This document shows positions 28,008-35,377 of a stretch of DNA of 64,000 nucleotides, piece by piece. Below the pieces are notes generated by a model. That model saw only the letters and a list, made by a program, of their open reading frames with translations. It was not told the DNA's origin and made no database searches. Made by a program: the position numbers and the translations under genes. This DNA comes from Byssovorax sp. (lineage in GTDB: Bacteria > Myxococcota_A > Polyangia > Polyangiales > Polyangiaceae): positions 62,001 through 126,000 of the forward strand of contig JANYGI010000061.1 in NCBI GenBank assembly GCA_025362495.1, in the 5' to 3' direction. The first letter of the stretch is position 1. Every line of letters starts with the position of its first letter.

Positions 28008-28969
28008 TTCCGCAGCGCGGCGAGGCAGCGCGCGAGATCGTCGGGCAGCGGGCTCTCCCAGCGCACCGGCTTCTTCGTCGCGGGATGGACGAAGCCGAGC
28101 ACGCGCGCGTGGAGGGCCTGGCGTCCGAGCGCCGCTCCCGCAGCGCGCAGCGTCGGATCCTGGGGCATCTTCCCGTAGAGCGGATCGCCGAGGATCGGCG
28201 TGCCGCCGCGCTCGGTGAGGTGCACGCGGATCTGGTGGGTGCGCCCCGTCTCGAGGCGACACGACACCAGCGTCGCCGCGCCGAGCGCCTCGACGACGCG
28301 CACGTGCGTGATCGCGACCTTGCCGCTGTCGGTGAGTGACGTGAAGCGCAGCCGCTCGCTGCGGTGCCGCCCGTAGAGCGTGCTGATGGTCGCGTCCTTC
28401 GCGTGGCCGACGACGATCGCCCAGTATTCGCGCTCGATCGCGTGCTTCGCGAAGAGCGTCTTCAGCGCCTCGCGGGTGCGCGCGTCCTTGGCGACGACGA
28501 GCAGCCCGCTGGTGCCCTTGTCGATGCGGTGCACGATCCCGGGGCGCAGGTGCCCCGCCGGATCGCGCGGATCGATCGGCGCGCGATCGAAGCCGCCGCG
28601 CGCGAGCAGGCCGTTCACAAGCGTGCCGGTCGCGTGGCCGCGCGCGGGGTGCACGACGAGCCCCGCGGGCTTGTCGACGACGATGAGGTGCGGGTCCTCG
28701 TGCACGACGCGGAACACCACCGAGGCATCGGGCAGCGCCGTCGTGGCCGCGGGCGGCTCGGGCTCGATCGCCACGCGCGCGCCGGCCGCGATCTTCCCCG
28801 CGACGCGCCCCGGGACGCCGTCGACGAGGACGCGCCCGTGCTCGATCCAGCGCTGCACCTCGGCCCGCGACGCCCCCTGGCCCGCGCGCTCGAGGAGCTT
28901 CACCACCAGCTTGTCGAGGCGGTCGCGCGGATCGGTCGGCGCGACCTCGAACGTCATCGGCGCGCTCAC
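27992..28969 (-). CDS. rluD: RluD-type 23S rRNA pseudouridine synthase
   Basis: 325 residues. The N-terminal S4 RNA-binding domain (about 12-75) begins Asp-Arg-Leu-Asp-Lys-Leu. The catalytic domain has His-Arg-Ile-Asp-Lys-Gly-Thr-Ser-Gly-Leu-Leu with the essential Asp (about residue 150), and the downstream Glu-Thr-Gly-Arg-Thr-His-Gln-Ile-Arg-Val-His motif. This is the RluA/RluD family that converts uridine to pseudouridine in 23S rRNA helix 69. Length and domain order match RluD; RluC-like specificity cannot be excluded. Cytoplasmic. Confidence 0.9.
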   Translation of the reverse strand: MSAPMTFEVAPTDPRDRLDKLVVKLLERAGQGASRAEVQRWIEHGRVLVDGVPGRVAGKIAAGARVAIEPEPPAATTALPDASVVFRVVHEDPHLIVVDKPAGLVVHPARGHATGTLVNGLLARGGFDRAPIDPRDPAGHLRPGIVHRIDKGTSGLLVVAKDARTREALKTLFAKHAIEREYWAIVVGHAKDATISTLYGRHRSERLRFTSLTDSGKVAITHVRVVEALGAATLVSCRLETGRTHQIRVHLTERGGTPILGDPLYGKMPQDPTLRAAGAALGRQALHARVLGFVHPATKKPVRWESPLPDDLARCLAALRKRLSR

Positions 28970-28994
28970 GCGATCTGGATCTCGTGCAACGGGC

Positions 28995-29786
28995 TCAGTA
29001 GTCCGTCTCGCCGTCGTCTTCTTCTTCGCCCGAGCCGAGCTCCGGGTTCGCCGCGACGTGCGACTCGAGATCGTCGAGCCGCTGCGTCTCGTTCAGCGCG
29101 AGGAGCCCCGACTGATCGCACAGGTAGAGGTCGAACGCCGTGTAGCGCACGTACACCCGCACGTTGGTGTCCTCGTTCTCGAGGCCGAGGATCGGCAGCT
29201 CGCCGTCGCGCCGCGCCTCGCCGAGGTAGAGCGCGTTCCACGGCTGGCCAGGCAGCCCCGGCAGGCGCACGACCTTGGCGCGGATGCGCGAGTCGGTCCA
29301 CCCGAGGTCGGTCTTGGCCTCGGCCAGCTTGCGCACGCTGGTGATGCGCGGCCGCGGCGTCACCGGATCGGTGCCGAAGCGCCCGCGCCCATGGAAGCGC
29401 TTTCCCAGGGTGCTGAAGGTGTAGTCGAACGCGAGGAAGGCTCGCAGCGAGGGCGGGAGCTCCACCATCAGCTTCGACTCGAGGCGGTCGAGGGCGATCG
29501 GGCTCGCGCCGACGGCCTCGACCGCGTTGGGTCGCTTCTTCAGCCGATCGATGACCCGCTGCACGAGCCGAGCCCCGCCGGAAGGCGCGCTCTTGATAAC
29601 CGGGCCACGTTGGTTGGATGCCATGTCCTCAACACCGCCGACGCGGCTGCTCCTCGTTCTTGGCTGGGCGTCGTTGCGCTCCCAGGCGTTCGGGTCGGGC
29701 TTCCATGCTTTCACACTGTCCCGAGGCCCATCGTCAAGGCGTTTTTTCGATTCCGACTTCCGCCGTCGCTTCTGATCCGTCCCCAT
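28995..29786 (-). CDS. Hypothetical protein, SMI1/KNR4-like look
   Basis: 263 residues from the upstream ATG. The first ~50 residues are very basic and low-complexity. The conserved-looking part starts near residue 55 and has Leu-Pro-Pro-Ser-Leu-Arg-Ala-Phe-Leu, reminiscent of SMI1/KNR4 domains, and an acidic Asp/Glu tail. ATG 29624 would give 209 residues, avoid the 53-bp overlap with the flippase-like gene and sit just after GAGG, though very close to it. I give the longer form but rate the shorter start nearly as likely. Function unknown. Confidence 0.55.
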   Translation of the reverse strand: MGTDQKRRRKSESKKRLDDGPRDSVKAWKPDPNAWERNDAQPRTRSSRVGGVEDMASNQRGPVIKSAPSGGARLVQRVIDRLKKRPNAVEAVGASPIALDRLESKLMVELPPSLRAFLAFDYTFSTLGKRFHGRGRFGTDPVTPRPRITSVRKLAEAKTDLGWTDSRIRAKVVRLPGLPGQPWNALYLGEARRDGELPILGLENEDTNVRVYVRYTAFDLYLCDQSGLLALNETQRLDDLESHVAANPELGSGEEEDDGETDY

Positions 29787-30747
29787 TCGCGGCTAGCGAG
29801 GGGTTTCGTGCTCGTAGCAGAGCGAGGGCGATGAAGCCCACCGCAACCGCGAACCACAGCGTCGCGAAGCGCACGAGGAGCATCGCGGCCGTCGCCGTCG
29901 CCGCCCCGATGTGCGCCAGCGACGCCATCTGACCCTTGAGCAGCCCGTCGGTCACGCCGAGACCGCCGGGCAGTGGGACCAGGGCGCCCGCGAGCGTCGC
30001 CGTCGCGTAGATGAACGCCGTCGTCGTCAGCGGCGGGTGCTCGTCGAAGCCGCCGAGGATCACCCAGAGCGCGATCCCCTCGAGCGACCAGGCGGCGATC
30101 GAGAGCAGCGTCGGCCAGATCAAGCGCCGCGGCGTCGTCAGCTCGCGCAGGCCGCGGAGCGCGACCGAGACCTTGCTCTCGACCTTCGCGCCGCCGCGCC
30201 CGAGGGCGCCGGGCAGCCGCGGCAGCGCGTTCAGGAAGCGCGCCGAGAGCGCGGCCGATGAGACGAACACCAGCAGCGCGATCACCAGGCCCGCGCCGAC
30301 CGAGGCCCACACCAGCCCGCCCGGGAGGCTCAGGCTGCCGAGGGCGATCAGCGTGATCACCCCGATGAGATCCGTGACCCGCTCGGCGATCACGATCGGC
30401 GCGGTGCGCTCGACGGGGACGCCGCGGATCTCCTTCAAAATAATGGATTTGAACACCTCGCCGACCTTGCCCGGCGTCACCGTGAGCACGAAGCCGGAGA
30501 GGAAGATCAGCAGGCTCTCGCCCTTGGGGACGCCGCGGATCTCGAGGACGCCGAGGTAGTATTCCCACTTGAGAAAGCGGACCAGGTAGTTCGAGAACGC
30601 GAGGCCGCAGGCGGCCGCGAACGTCCACCACGCGAAGGAGCCGAACCTGGCCGCGATGAGCCCGACGCCGCTGTAGAGCACGAACGCGCCGTACACGGCG
30701 ATGGCGAGGAGCATCGCTCCGATCACCCGGCGGACCGTCTTGCTCAT
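29734..30747 (-). CDS. Flippase-like/UPF0104 (lysylphosphatidylglycerol synthase TM region) protein
   Basis: 337 residues with about eight transmembrane helices. Family features are Phe-Leu-Lys-Trp near residue 50, Pro-Gly-Lys-Val-Gly-Glu-Val (about 90), Ala-Glu-Arg-Val-Thr-Asp (about 120) and, near the end, Pro-Leu-Pro-Gly-Gly-Leu-Gly. This is the MprF-type flippase domain without the synthase domain. Such proteins move lipids or lipid-linked intermediates across the inner membrane. ATG 30747 overlaps the stop of a small upstream ORF (ATGA). Confidence 0.8.
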   Translation of the reverse strand: MSKTVRRVIGAMLLAIAVYGAFVLYSGVGLIAARFGSFAWWTFAAACGLAFSNYLVRFLKWEYYLGVLEIRGVPKGESLLIFLSGFVLTVTPGKVGEVFKSIILKEIRGVPVERTAPIVIAERVTDLIGVITLIALGSLSLPGGLVWASVGAGLVIALLVFVSSAALSARFLNALPRLPGALGRGGAKVESKVSVALRGLRELTTPRRLIWPTLLSIAAWSLEGIALWVILGGFDEHPPLTTTAFIYATATLAGALVPLPGGLGVTDGLLKGQMASLAHIGAATATAAMLLVRFATLWFAVAVGFIALALLRARNPSLAANGDGSEATAEVGIEKTP

Positions 30748-30917
30748 GGTCGCGCTCCCGGCCCGCGTCGCGCCCCGAGCCCGCGCGCGACGAGGAACGC
30801 CACGGCGAGCGCGGTCACGACGCCGCCGACGAGGAGGATCGCCCACCACGGAGCCGGCCAGCGCCCGCGCGCGAGCCCGGTGGGATCGGCGCTCTGAGCG
30901 AGGAGAAGCAGGTGCAC
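30744..30917 (-). CDS. Small single-pass membrane ORF coupled to the flippase-like gene
   Basis: 57 residues from GTG 30917. A polar N-terminus is followed by Trp-Pro-Ala-Pro-Trp-Trp and one strong transmembrane helix (about residues 27-45), then an Arg-rich tail. The stop overlaps the start of the flippase-like gene (ATGA). Third-position GC is high through the whole ORF. A Shine-Dalgarno is not obvious, and the start could be a little further upstream. It may be a small accessory subunit; this is inference. Confidence 0.4.
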   Translation of the reverse strand: MHLLLLAQSADPTGLARGRWPAPWWAILLVGGVVTALAVAFLVARGLGARRGPGARP

Positions 30918-31202
30918 GCGCGGGTCGATACACGCGAGGCCCGCTCAGGGCAACCGATCCGCCACTCGGACACCGTCAATGCACGCACGGCCCCCGTCGT
31001 CGAGACGCACGATCGCGGCCTCCGTCCGAGCACGGATTTTCGAGGCGCGGAGCGATCCAAGGCTTTCTATCGGGCCTGGAATTTGCTCTGCTGGGACGGC
31101 TCGCCGACCGTGTCGCTTCGCGGCGCTCGGTCCTCGTCGACTTCCTTCGCCGACGCGCCGCTTCCCTGGGCTGCTCGTGCCCGTCTCGAGAGGTTTCACC
31201 CG

Positions 31203-33290
31203 ATGCACTCCTCGTCCTCGCCCCGTCGCGGGCTCCTCGCGCGACTTCGAAGCAACGTCTTCGTCGTCTCGCTCGCGGCGACGTTCGCCGTCTCGACCTT
31301 CGCCGCGTGCGGCCGATCGGGCCTCGACGACATCGACGGTGAAGGCGTCGGCGGCAGCGGCGGCACGACGACGATGGGCTCGCAGTCGAGCGGATCGCAG
31401 TCGAGCGGGTCGCAGTCGAGCGGGTCGCAGTCGAGCGGGTCGCAGTCGAGCGGGTCGCAGTCGAGCGGCTCGCAGTCGAGCGGCTCGATGACCAGCGGGT
31501 CGATGAGCAGCGGCTCGATGACGAGCGGTTCGATGAGCAGCAGCGCTTCGTCAGGCGGGCAGATGTGCTTCACCGCGGCCGACTGCAACGACGGCGACAA
31601 CTGCACCTCCGACATCTGCGACGGCGGCGCCTGCTCGCACCCGCCGCGCGACGACGACAAGGACGGGCACTTCCCCGTCGGCTGCTTCGTCAACGGCGTC
31701 GCCGGCGACGACTGCAACGATCTCAACCCCAGCGTCTTCCCCGGCCACCCCGAGGACTGCAAAGACGGCACCGACAACGACTGCAACGGCGTCGCCGATT
31801 GCTTCGACGCGGCCTGCAAGGGCGTCCCCGACTGCGGCTGCGTCCCCACGCCCGGCGGCGAGAAGTGCAGCAACGGCAAGGACGACGACTGCGACGGCAA
31901 GGTCGACTGCAACGATCCCGACTGCGTCGGGACGCCGGCCTGCGGGTGCGCGCCCACCGAGAGCGGGAAATGCGTCAACGGCTTCGACGACGACTGCGAC
32001 GGCCAGATCGACTGCGCCGACTCCGACTGCGCGAGCGATCCCGCCTGCACCTGCTCGAGCAACCCCGAATTCTGCGGTGACGGCGTCGACAACAACTGCA
32101 ACGGCCTCATCGACTGCGCCGATCCGCAGTGCGCGGGCACGGGCGCGTGCAAGTGCGTGATGCCGGGCTTCCCCGAGGTCTGCAACAACGGCATCGACGA
32201 CGACTGCGACGGCCTCGCCGACTGCGCCGATCCCGACTGCTTGCTCAACGTGGCCTGCCAGCAGTGCACCGCCGAGATCTGCAACGACGGCATCGACAAC
32301 AGCTGCGACGGGAAGATCGACTGCGCCGATCCGGCCTGCTTCTTCGCCCCCAACTGCAAGCCCGTCGCCGAGATCTGCAACAACAACAAGGACGACGACA
32401 ACGACGGCAAGATCGATTGCCAGGACACCGACTGCGCCAACAACCCGTTCTGCGTGATCAAGCAGGCCAACTGCCTGTCTCCCAAGCTCATCCCGGGCTC
32501 GGGCACCTTCACCGGCGACACGACGGGCAACATCAGCGAGACCAAGGGCCAGTGCGGCGGCGACGCCGGAGAGGCCGTGTTCTACTTCGTGCTCTCGCAG
32601 CCCTCGAAGGTCCACCTCGACTCCGCCGGCACCAGCTTCGACTCGGTGGTGTACGTGCGCACCGGCGCCTGCAACAGCGGCAAAGAGATTGGCTGCAACG
32701 ACGACGACGGGGGCAACCACGCGGGCAAGCTCGACTTCACGATCCTCTACCCGGGCACGTACTACGTGTTCCTCGACGGCTTCACGGTCGACGTCAACGG
32801 CGGCGCCAACGAGGGCCCGTTCCAGCTCAACGTCACCATCACGCCGAACCCGCCCGAGGTCTGCAACGACGGCCTCGACAACGACGGCGACCACTTCGTC
32901 GACTGCGCCGACCCGGACTGCGTCAACGCGCCGAACTGCTTCAAGTGCAACAACGGCAAGGATCCCAAGCCGGAGTTCGGCCCGGGGGCCTGCACCGACG
33001 GCGAGGACAACGACTGCGACGGCAAGGTCGACTGCGCCGACCCCGATTGCAAGGCGAGTGACTACTACCTGAACGAGTGCTGCAACGGCGCCGACGACAA
33101 CGGCAATGGCATCGTCGACGACTTCAACTGCCGCTGCGCCAGCAACGCGGACTGCACCGGCGGCCAGCTCTGCTACACCCACACGGCGTACGCGTGCGGT
33201 ATCCCCTGCGACAGCTTCTTCGGGGACGTGTGCCCCTTCGTCGCCGCCGGGTCCTCTTGCAACGCCAACACGCATCAATGTGAGTTTTGA
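31203..33290 (+). CDS. Lipoprotein with MopE-like cysteine/aspartate repeats
   Basis: 695 residues. A signal peptide ends Thr-Phe-Ala-Ala-Cys (about residue 36). A short linker is followed by 11 pentapeptide repeats (about 60-114), and then about ten Cys/Asp units with Cys-Asn-(Asp/Asn)-Gly-x-Asp-(Asn/Asp)-Asp-Cys-(Asp/Asn)-Gly and Asp-Cys-Ala-Asp-Pro-Asp-Cys. These units resemble the putative metal-binding motif of MopE-like proteins. A PPC-like beta domain interrupts them at about 420-540. Surface-exposed, calcium- or copper-binding is plausible. GAGAGG lies about 9 nt before ATG 31203. It is followed 10 bp later by another lipoprotein gene. Confidence 0.8.
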   Translation: MHSSSSPRRGLLARLRSNVFVVSLAATFAVSTFAACGRSGLDDIDGEGVGGSGGTTTMGSQSSGSQSSGSQSSGSQSSGSQSSGSQSSGSQSSGSMTSGSMSSGSMTSGSMSSSASSGGQMCFTAADCNDGDNCTSDICDGGACSHPPRDDDKDGHFPVGCFVNGVAGDDCNDLNPSVFPGHPEDCKDGTDNDCNGVADCFDAACKGVPDCGCVPTPGGEKCSNGKDDDCDGKVDCNDPDCVGTPACGCAPTESGKCVNGFDDDCDGQIDCADSDCASDPACTCSSNPEFCGDGVDNNCNGLIDCADPQCAGTGACKCVMPGFPEVCNNGIDDDCDGLADCADPDCLLNVACQQCTAEICNDGIDNSCDGKIDCADPACFFAPNCKPVAEICNNNKDDDNDGKIDCQDTDCANNPFCVIKQANCLSPKLIPGSGTFTGDTTGNISETKGQCGGDAGEAVFYFVLSQPSKVHLDSAGTSFDSVVYVRTGACNSGKEIGCNDDDGGNHAGKLDFTILYPGTYYVFLDGFTVDVNGGANEGPFQLNVTITPNPPEVCNDGLDNDGDHFVDCADPDCVNAPNCFKCNNGKDPKPEFGPGACTDGEDNDCDGKVDCADPDCKASDYYLNECCNGADDNGNGIVDDFNCRCASNADCTGGQLCYTHTAYACGIPCDSFFGDVCPFVAAGSSCNANTHQCEF
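31380..31544 (+). repeat. 15-bp minisatellite encoding (Ser-Gln-Ser-Ser-Gly)7 and four variants
   Basis: Seven nearly identical 15-bp units (31380-31484) encode Ser-Gln-Ser-Ser-Gly. Four diverged units (31485-31544) encode Ser-Met-(Thr/Ser)-Ser-(Gly/Ser). The array forms the linker between lipid anchor and Cys-rich domains. Near-identity of the first block suggests recent expansion and possible length variation. Confidence 0.9.
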
Positions 33291-33300
33291 GGAAGGTGCC

Positions 33301-34404
33301 ATGAGAAACAGAATCTTTGCGGTGGGCGTCATCGGGGCCATGGCCGCGATGGCTTACGGCTGCGGCGGGACCGACACGACGACCGGGACCACGGGGACGG
33401 GGGGCTCGGCCACCACCTCCACGGCCACGGCGACGGCCTCCGCGACGGCCTCCTCGACGAGCGGCGGGACGACGTCGACCGGATCGATGGGCACGGGCGG
33501 CGCCGCGCCGATCGTGTGCACGCCGAGCGACGGCGTGGTCCTGGCGATCGACACGCTGAATTTCGGCGACATGGGGACGAACACCGCCGCTTCGCAGTCG
33601 CTCGGCTTCGACGTCGATGGCCTGGTGAGCACCGCGGCGTCGACCGATCTCTGCCAGCCCGCCAGCGGCGGCACCAAGAGCGCCGTTTACCCGGACGGGA
33701 CGAACGGGATCGACAACTCATTCGGGAAGAACGTCCTCCCGCTGCTCCTGATGATCGCGCCCGGGTTCTCCGACAACACCACCGCCAACATCACCAGCGG
33801 CTCGTTCTCCATCCTGCTCGACTTCGTCGGGCTGGCCGCGACGCCGGATCAGGCGTCGCTCGTGACGCGCCTGTACGGCGGCGGGGACCTCGGCGCGCCG
33901 CCCGCGTTCGACGGCAAGGACTGCTGGCCGGTCAATCCCGATCTGCTCAAGGACGTGACCGACATCAAGTCGTCGACCGTCATCTTCGACAAGAGCTCCG
34001 TCGTCGGCGACAAGTGGAGCTCGGGCGCCGCGGGGACGATAACGCTCACGGTCCCGGCGCAGAGCGCGTCGATCACCCTGACGATCCACAAGGCCTCGGT
34101 AACGCTCAACCTCGCGCCGGATCACAAGTCCGCGACGGGCGGCCTGATCGGCGGCGTCCTCGACACCGACGAGTTCGTGACGCAGGTCAAGAAGGCGATC
34201 TTCGCCATCAACCCGAACTACTGCGCGCTGATCAGCACGGTCGAGAGCAAGATCCGCCAGAGCTCGGACATCATGAACGACGGCTCGCAGGACAAGACCA
34301 AGACCTGCAACGGCATCTCGATCGGCTTCGGCTTCACGATGAAAGAGGCCCAGCTCGGCGGCGTCGGCCCGAAGAAGGTCCCTGTCCCGGGCACCTGCCC
34401 CTGA
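33301..34404 (+). CDS. Lipoprotein of unknown function, second gene of operon
   Basis: 367 residues. A short signal peptide ends Ala-Tyr-Gly-Cys (about residue 21). A Thr/Ser/Gly/Ala linker (to about 65) leads to a ~300-residue beta-rich domain with four scattered Cys, Gly-Phe-Asp-Val-Asp-Gly and repeated Thr/Ser-rich strands. AGGAAGG ends 4 nt before ATG 33301, and the gene starts 10 bp after the MopE-like gene, so the two are co-transcribed. No known domain is recognised. It may be a partner of the Cys-repeat lipoprotein at the cell surface. Confidence 0.7.
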   Translation: MRNRIFAVGVIGAMAAMAYGCGGTDTTTGTTGTGGSATTSTATATASATASSTSGGTTSTGSMGTGGAAPIVCTPSDGVVLAIDTLNFGDMGTNTAASQSLGFDVDGLVSTAASTDLCQPASGGTKSAVYPDGTNGIDNSFGKNVLPLLLMIAPGFSDNTTANITSGSFSILLDFVGLAATPDQASLVTRLYGGGDLGAPPAFDGKDCWPVNPDLLKDVTDIKSSTVIFDKSSVVGDKWSSGAAGTITLTVPAQSASITLTIHKASVTLNLAPDHKSATGGLIGGVLDTDEFVTQVKKAIFAINPNYCALISTVESKIRQSSDIMNDGSQDKTKTCNGISIGFGFTMKEAQLGGVGPKKVPVPGTCP

Positions 34405-34419
34405 TTGCCTCTCTGGCCT

Positions 34420-34457
34420 GAGGCCCGGGCGCGCCCCTCGCGGCGCCGCCCGGCCTC
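34420..34457. terminator. Bidirectional GC-rich hairpin terminator
   Basis: GAGGCC...GGCCTC arms with an additional GC-rich inner stem and a CCTCGC-type loop. It sits between the convergent genes ending at 34404 and 34456. Confidence 0.5.
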
Positions 34458-35184
34458 AACGCCTCTCCTGCTCGTTCTTCCTCGCAATCACGAGCTTCAT
34501 CCACCGATCGGCGAGCGTCCGGCCCACGGCCTCTGCCGCCGCGAGGTGCTCGTTCATGTGCCGTCGCCAGAGGGCCGCGAGATCCGGTGTTCCCATGGCC
34601 TCCTGCGCCTCGGGCAGCGCCGCCCACGCCTCGACTATCCGGCGATCGACCTCGGGGTGAAACTGCATTCCATACGTGGTCGCGGAGGCGCGGTACGCCT
34701 GGTGGCGGCAGGCCGCGCTGGTGGCGAGGAGCGCCGCGCCCGCGGGCAAGTCGAAGGTGTCTTCGTGCCATTGCATCGGGTGGAGCAGCGGCCCGAGCCC
34801 CGCGAAGAGCGGATCGGCTCGCCCCTCGTCGGTGATCTCCACAAGGCAGAACCCGACCTCCGTCGTCGCGTTCCGATAGACGCGCTGCCCCAGCGCGCGG
34901 GCCACGATCTGCGAGCCGAGGCAGATCCCGAGGAGCGGCTTGCCTTCCTCGTGGAAGGCTCGCGCCAGCGCGAACAGGTGGGGATCGGGAGGATGGGTAT
35001 TGTCGTCGGCCACGCTCATCGGGCCGCCGAGGAACACCGCCGCTGCAAAGCCTGCCGAGCTCGCCGGCAGCGCCTCACCCCGGTGCGGTGACACGGTGAT
35101 CCGCTCTCCGCCGCCCGCGTCGATCTGCTCGCCGACGACGCCCGCCGGGCCCTCGTCGTCGTGCTGTACCACCAGGATCTTCAT
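34456..35184 (-). CDS. Class I glutamine amidotransferase (GMP synthase-like)
   Basis: 242 residues, stand-alone GATase1. The nucleophile elbow is Leu-Gly-Ile-Cys-Leu-Gly-Ser-Gln (Cys at about residue 90), and the catalytic His-Glu pair is Phe-His-Pro-Glu-Val (about 178). It resembles the GMP-synthase glutaminase half but has no ATP-pyrophosphatase partner domain. Members of this stand-alone group hydrolyse gamma-glutamyl amides or have unassigned roles. TAGGCT upstream is a candidate -10. Cytoplasmic. Confidence 0.82.
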   Translation of the reverse strand: MKILVVQHDDEGPAGVVGEQIDAGGGERITVSPHRGEALPASSAGFAAAVFLGGPMSVADDNTHPPDPHLFALARAFHEEGKPLLGICLGSQIVARALGQRVYRNATTEVGFCLVEITDEGRADPLFAGLGPLLHPMQWHEDTFDLPAGAALLATSAACRHQAYRASATTYGMQFHPEVDRRIVEAWAALPEAQEAMGTPDLAALWRRHMNEHLAAAEAVGRTLADRWMKLVIARKNEQERR

Positions 35185-35377
35185 CGGCTCTCTCCGCGCT
35201 CCGGGGCCGAGCCTACGCGGGATCGCCCGCGAACGGGAGGGCCACCTCGGGCGCCGCTCTCGGCGCTTGACAGGCGGCGCGCGCTCTGGTGCTGCTCTTA
35301 CTGTCGCCGCGCCCGCCGCCTCGCTCGAAGAGCGGGTGGGGTGCCGCGCGGGGCCGCGAAAAGGAGCGGGTGGGCGC

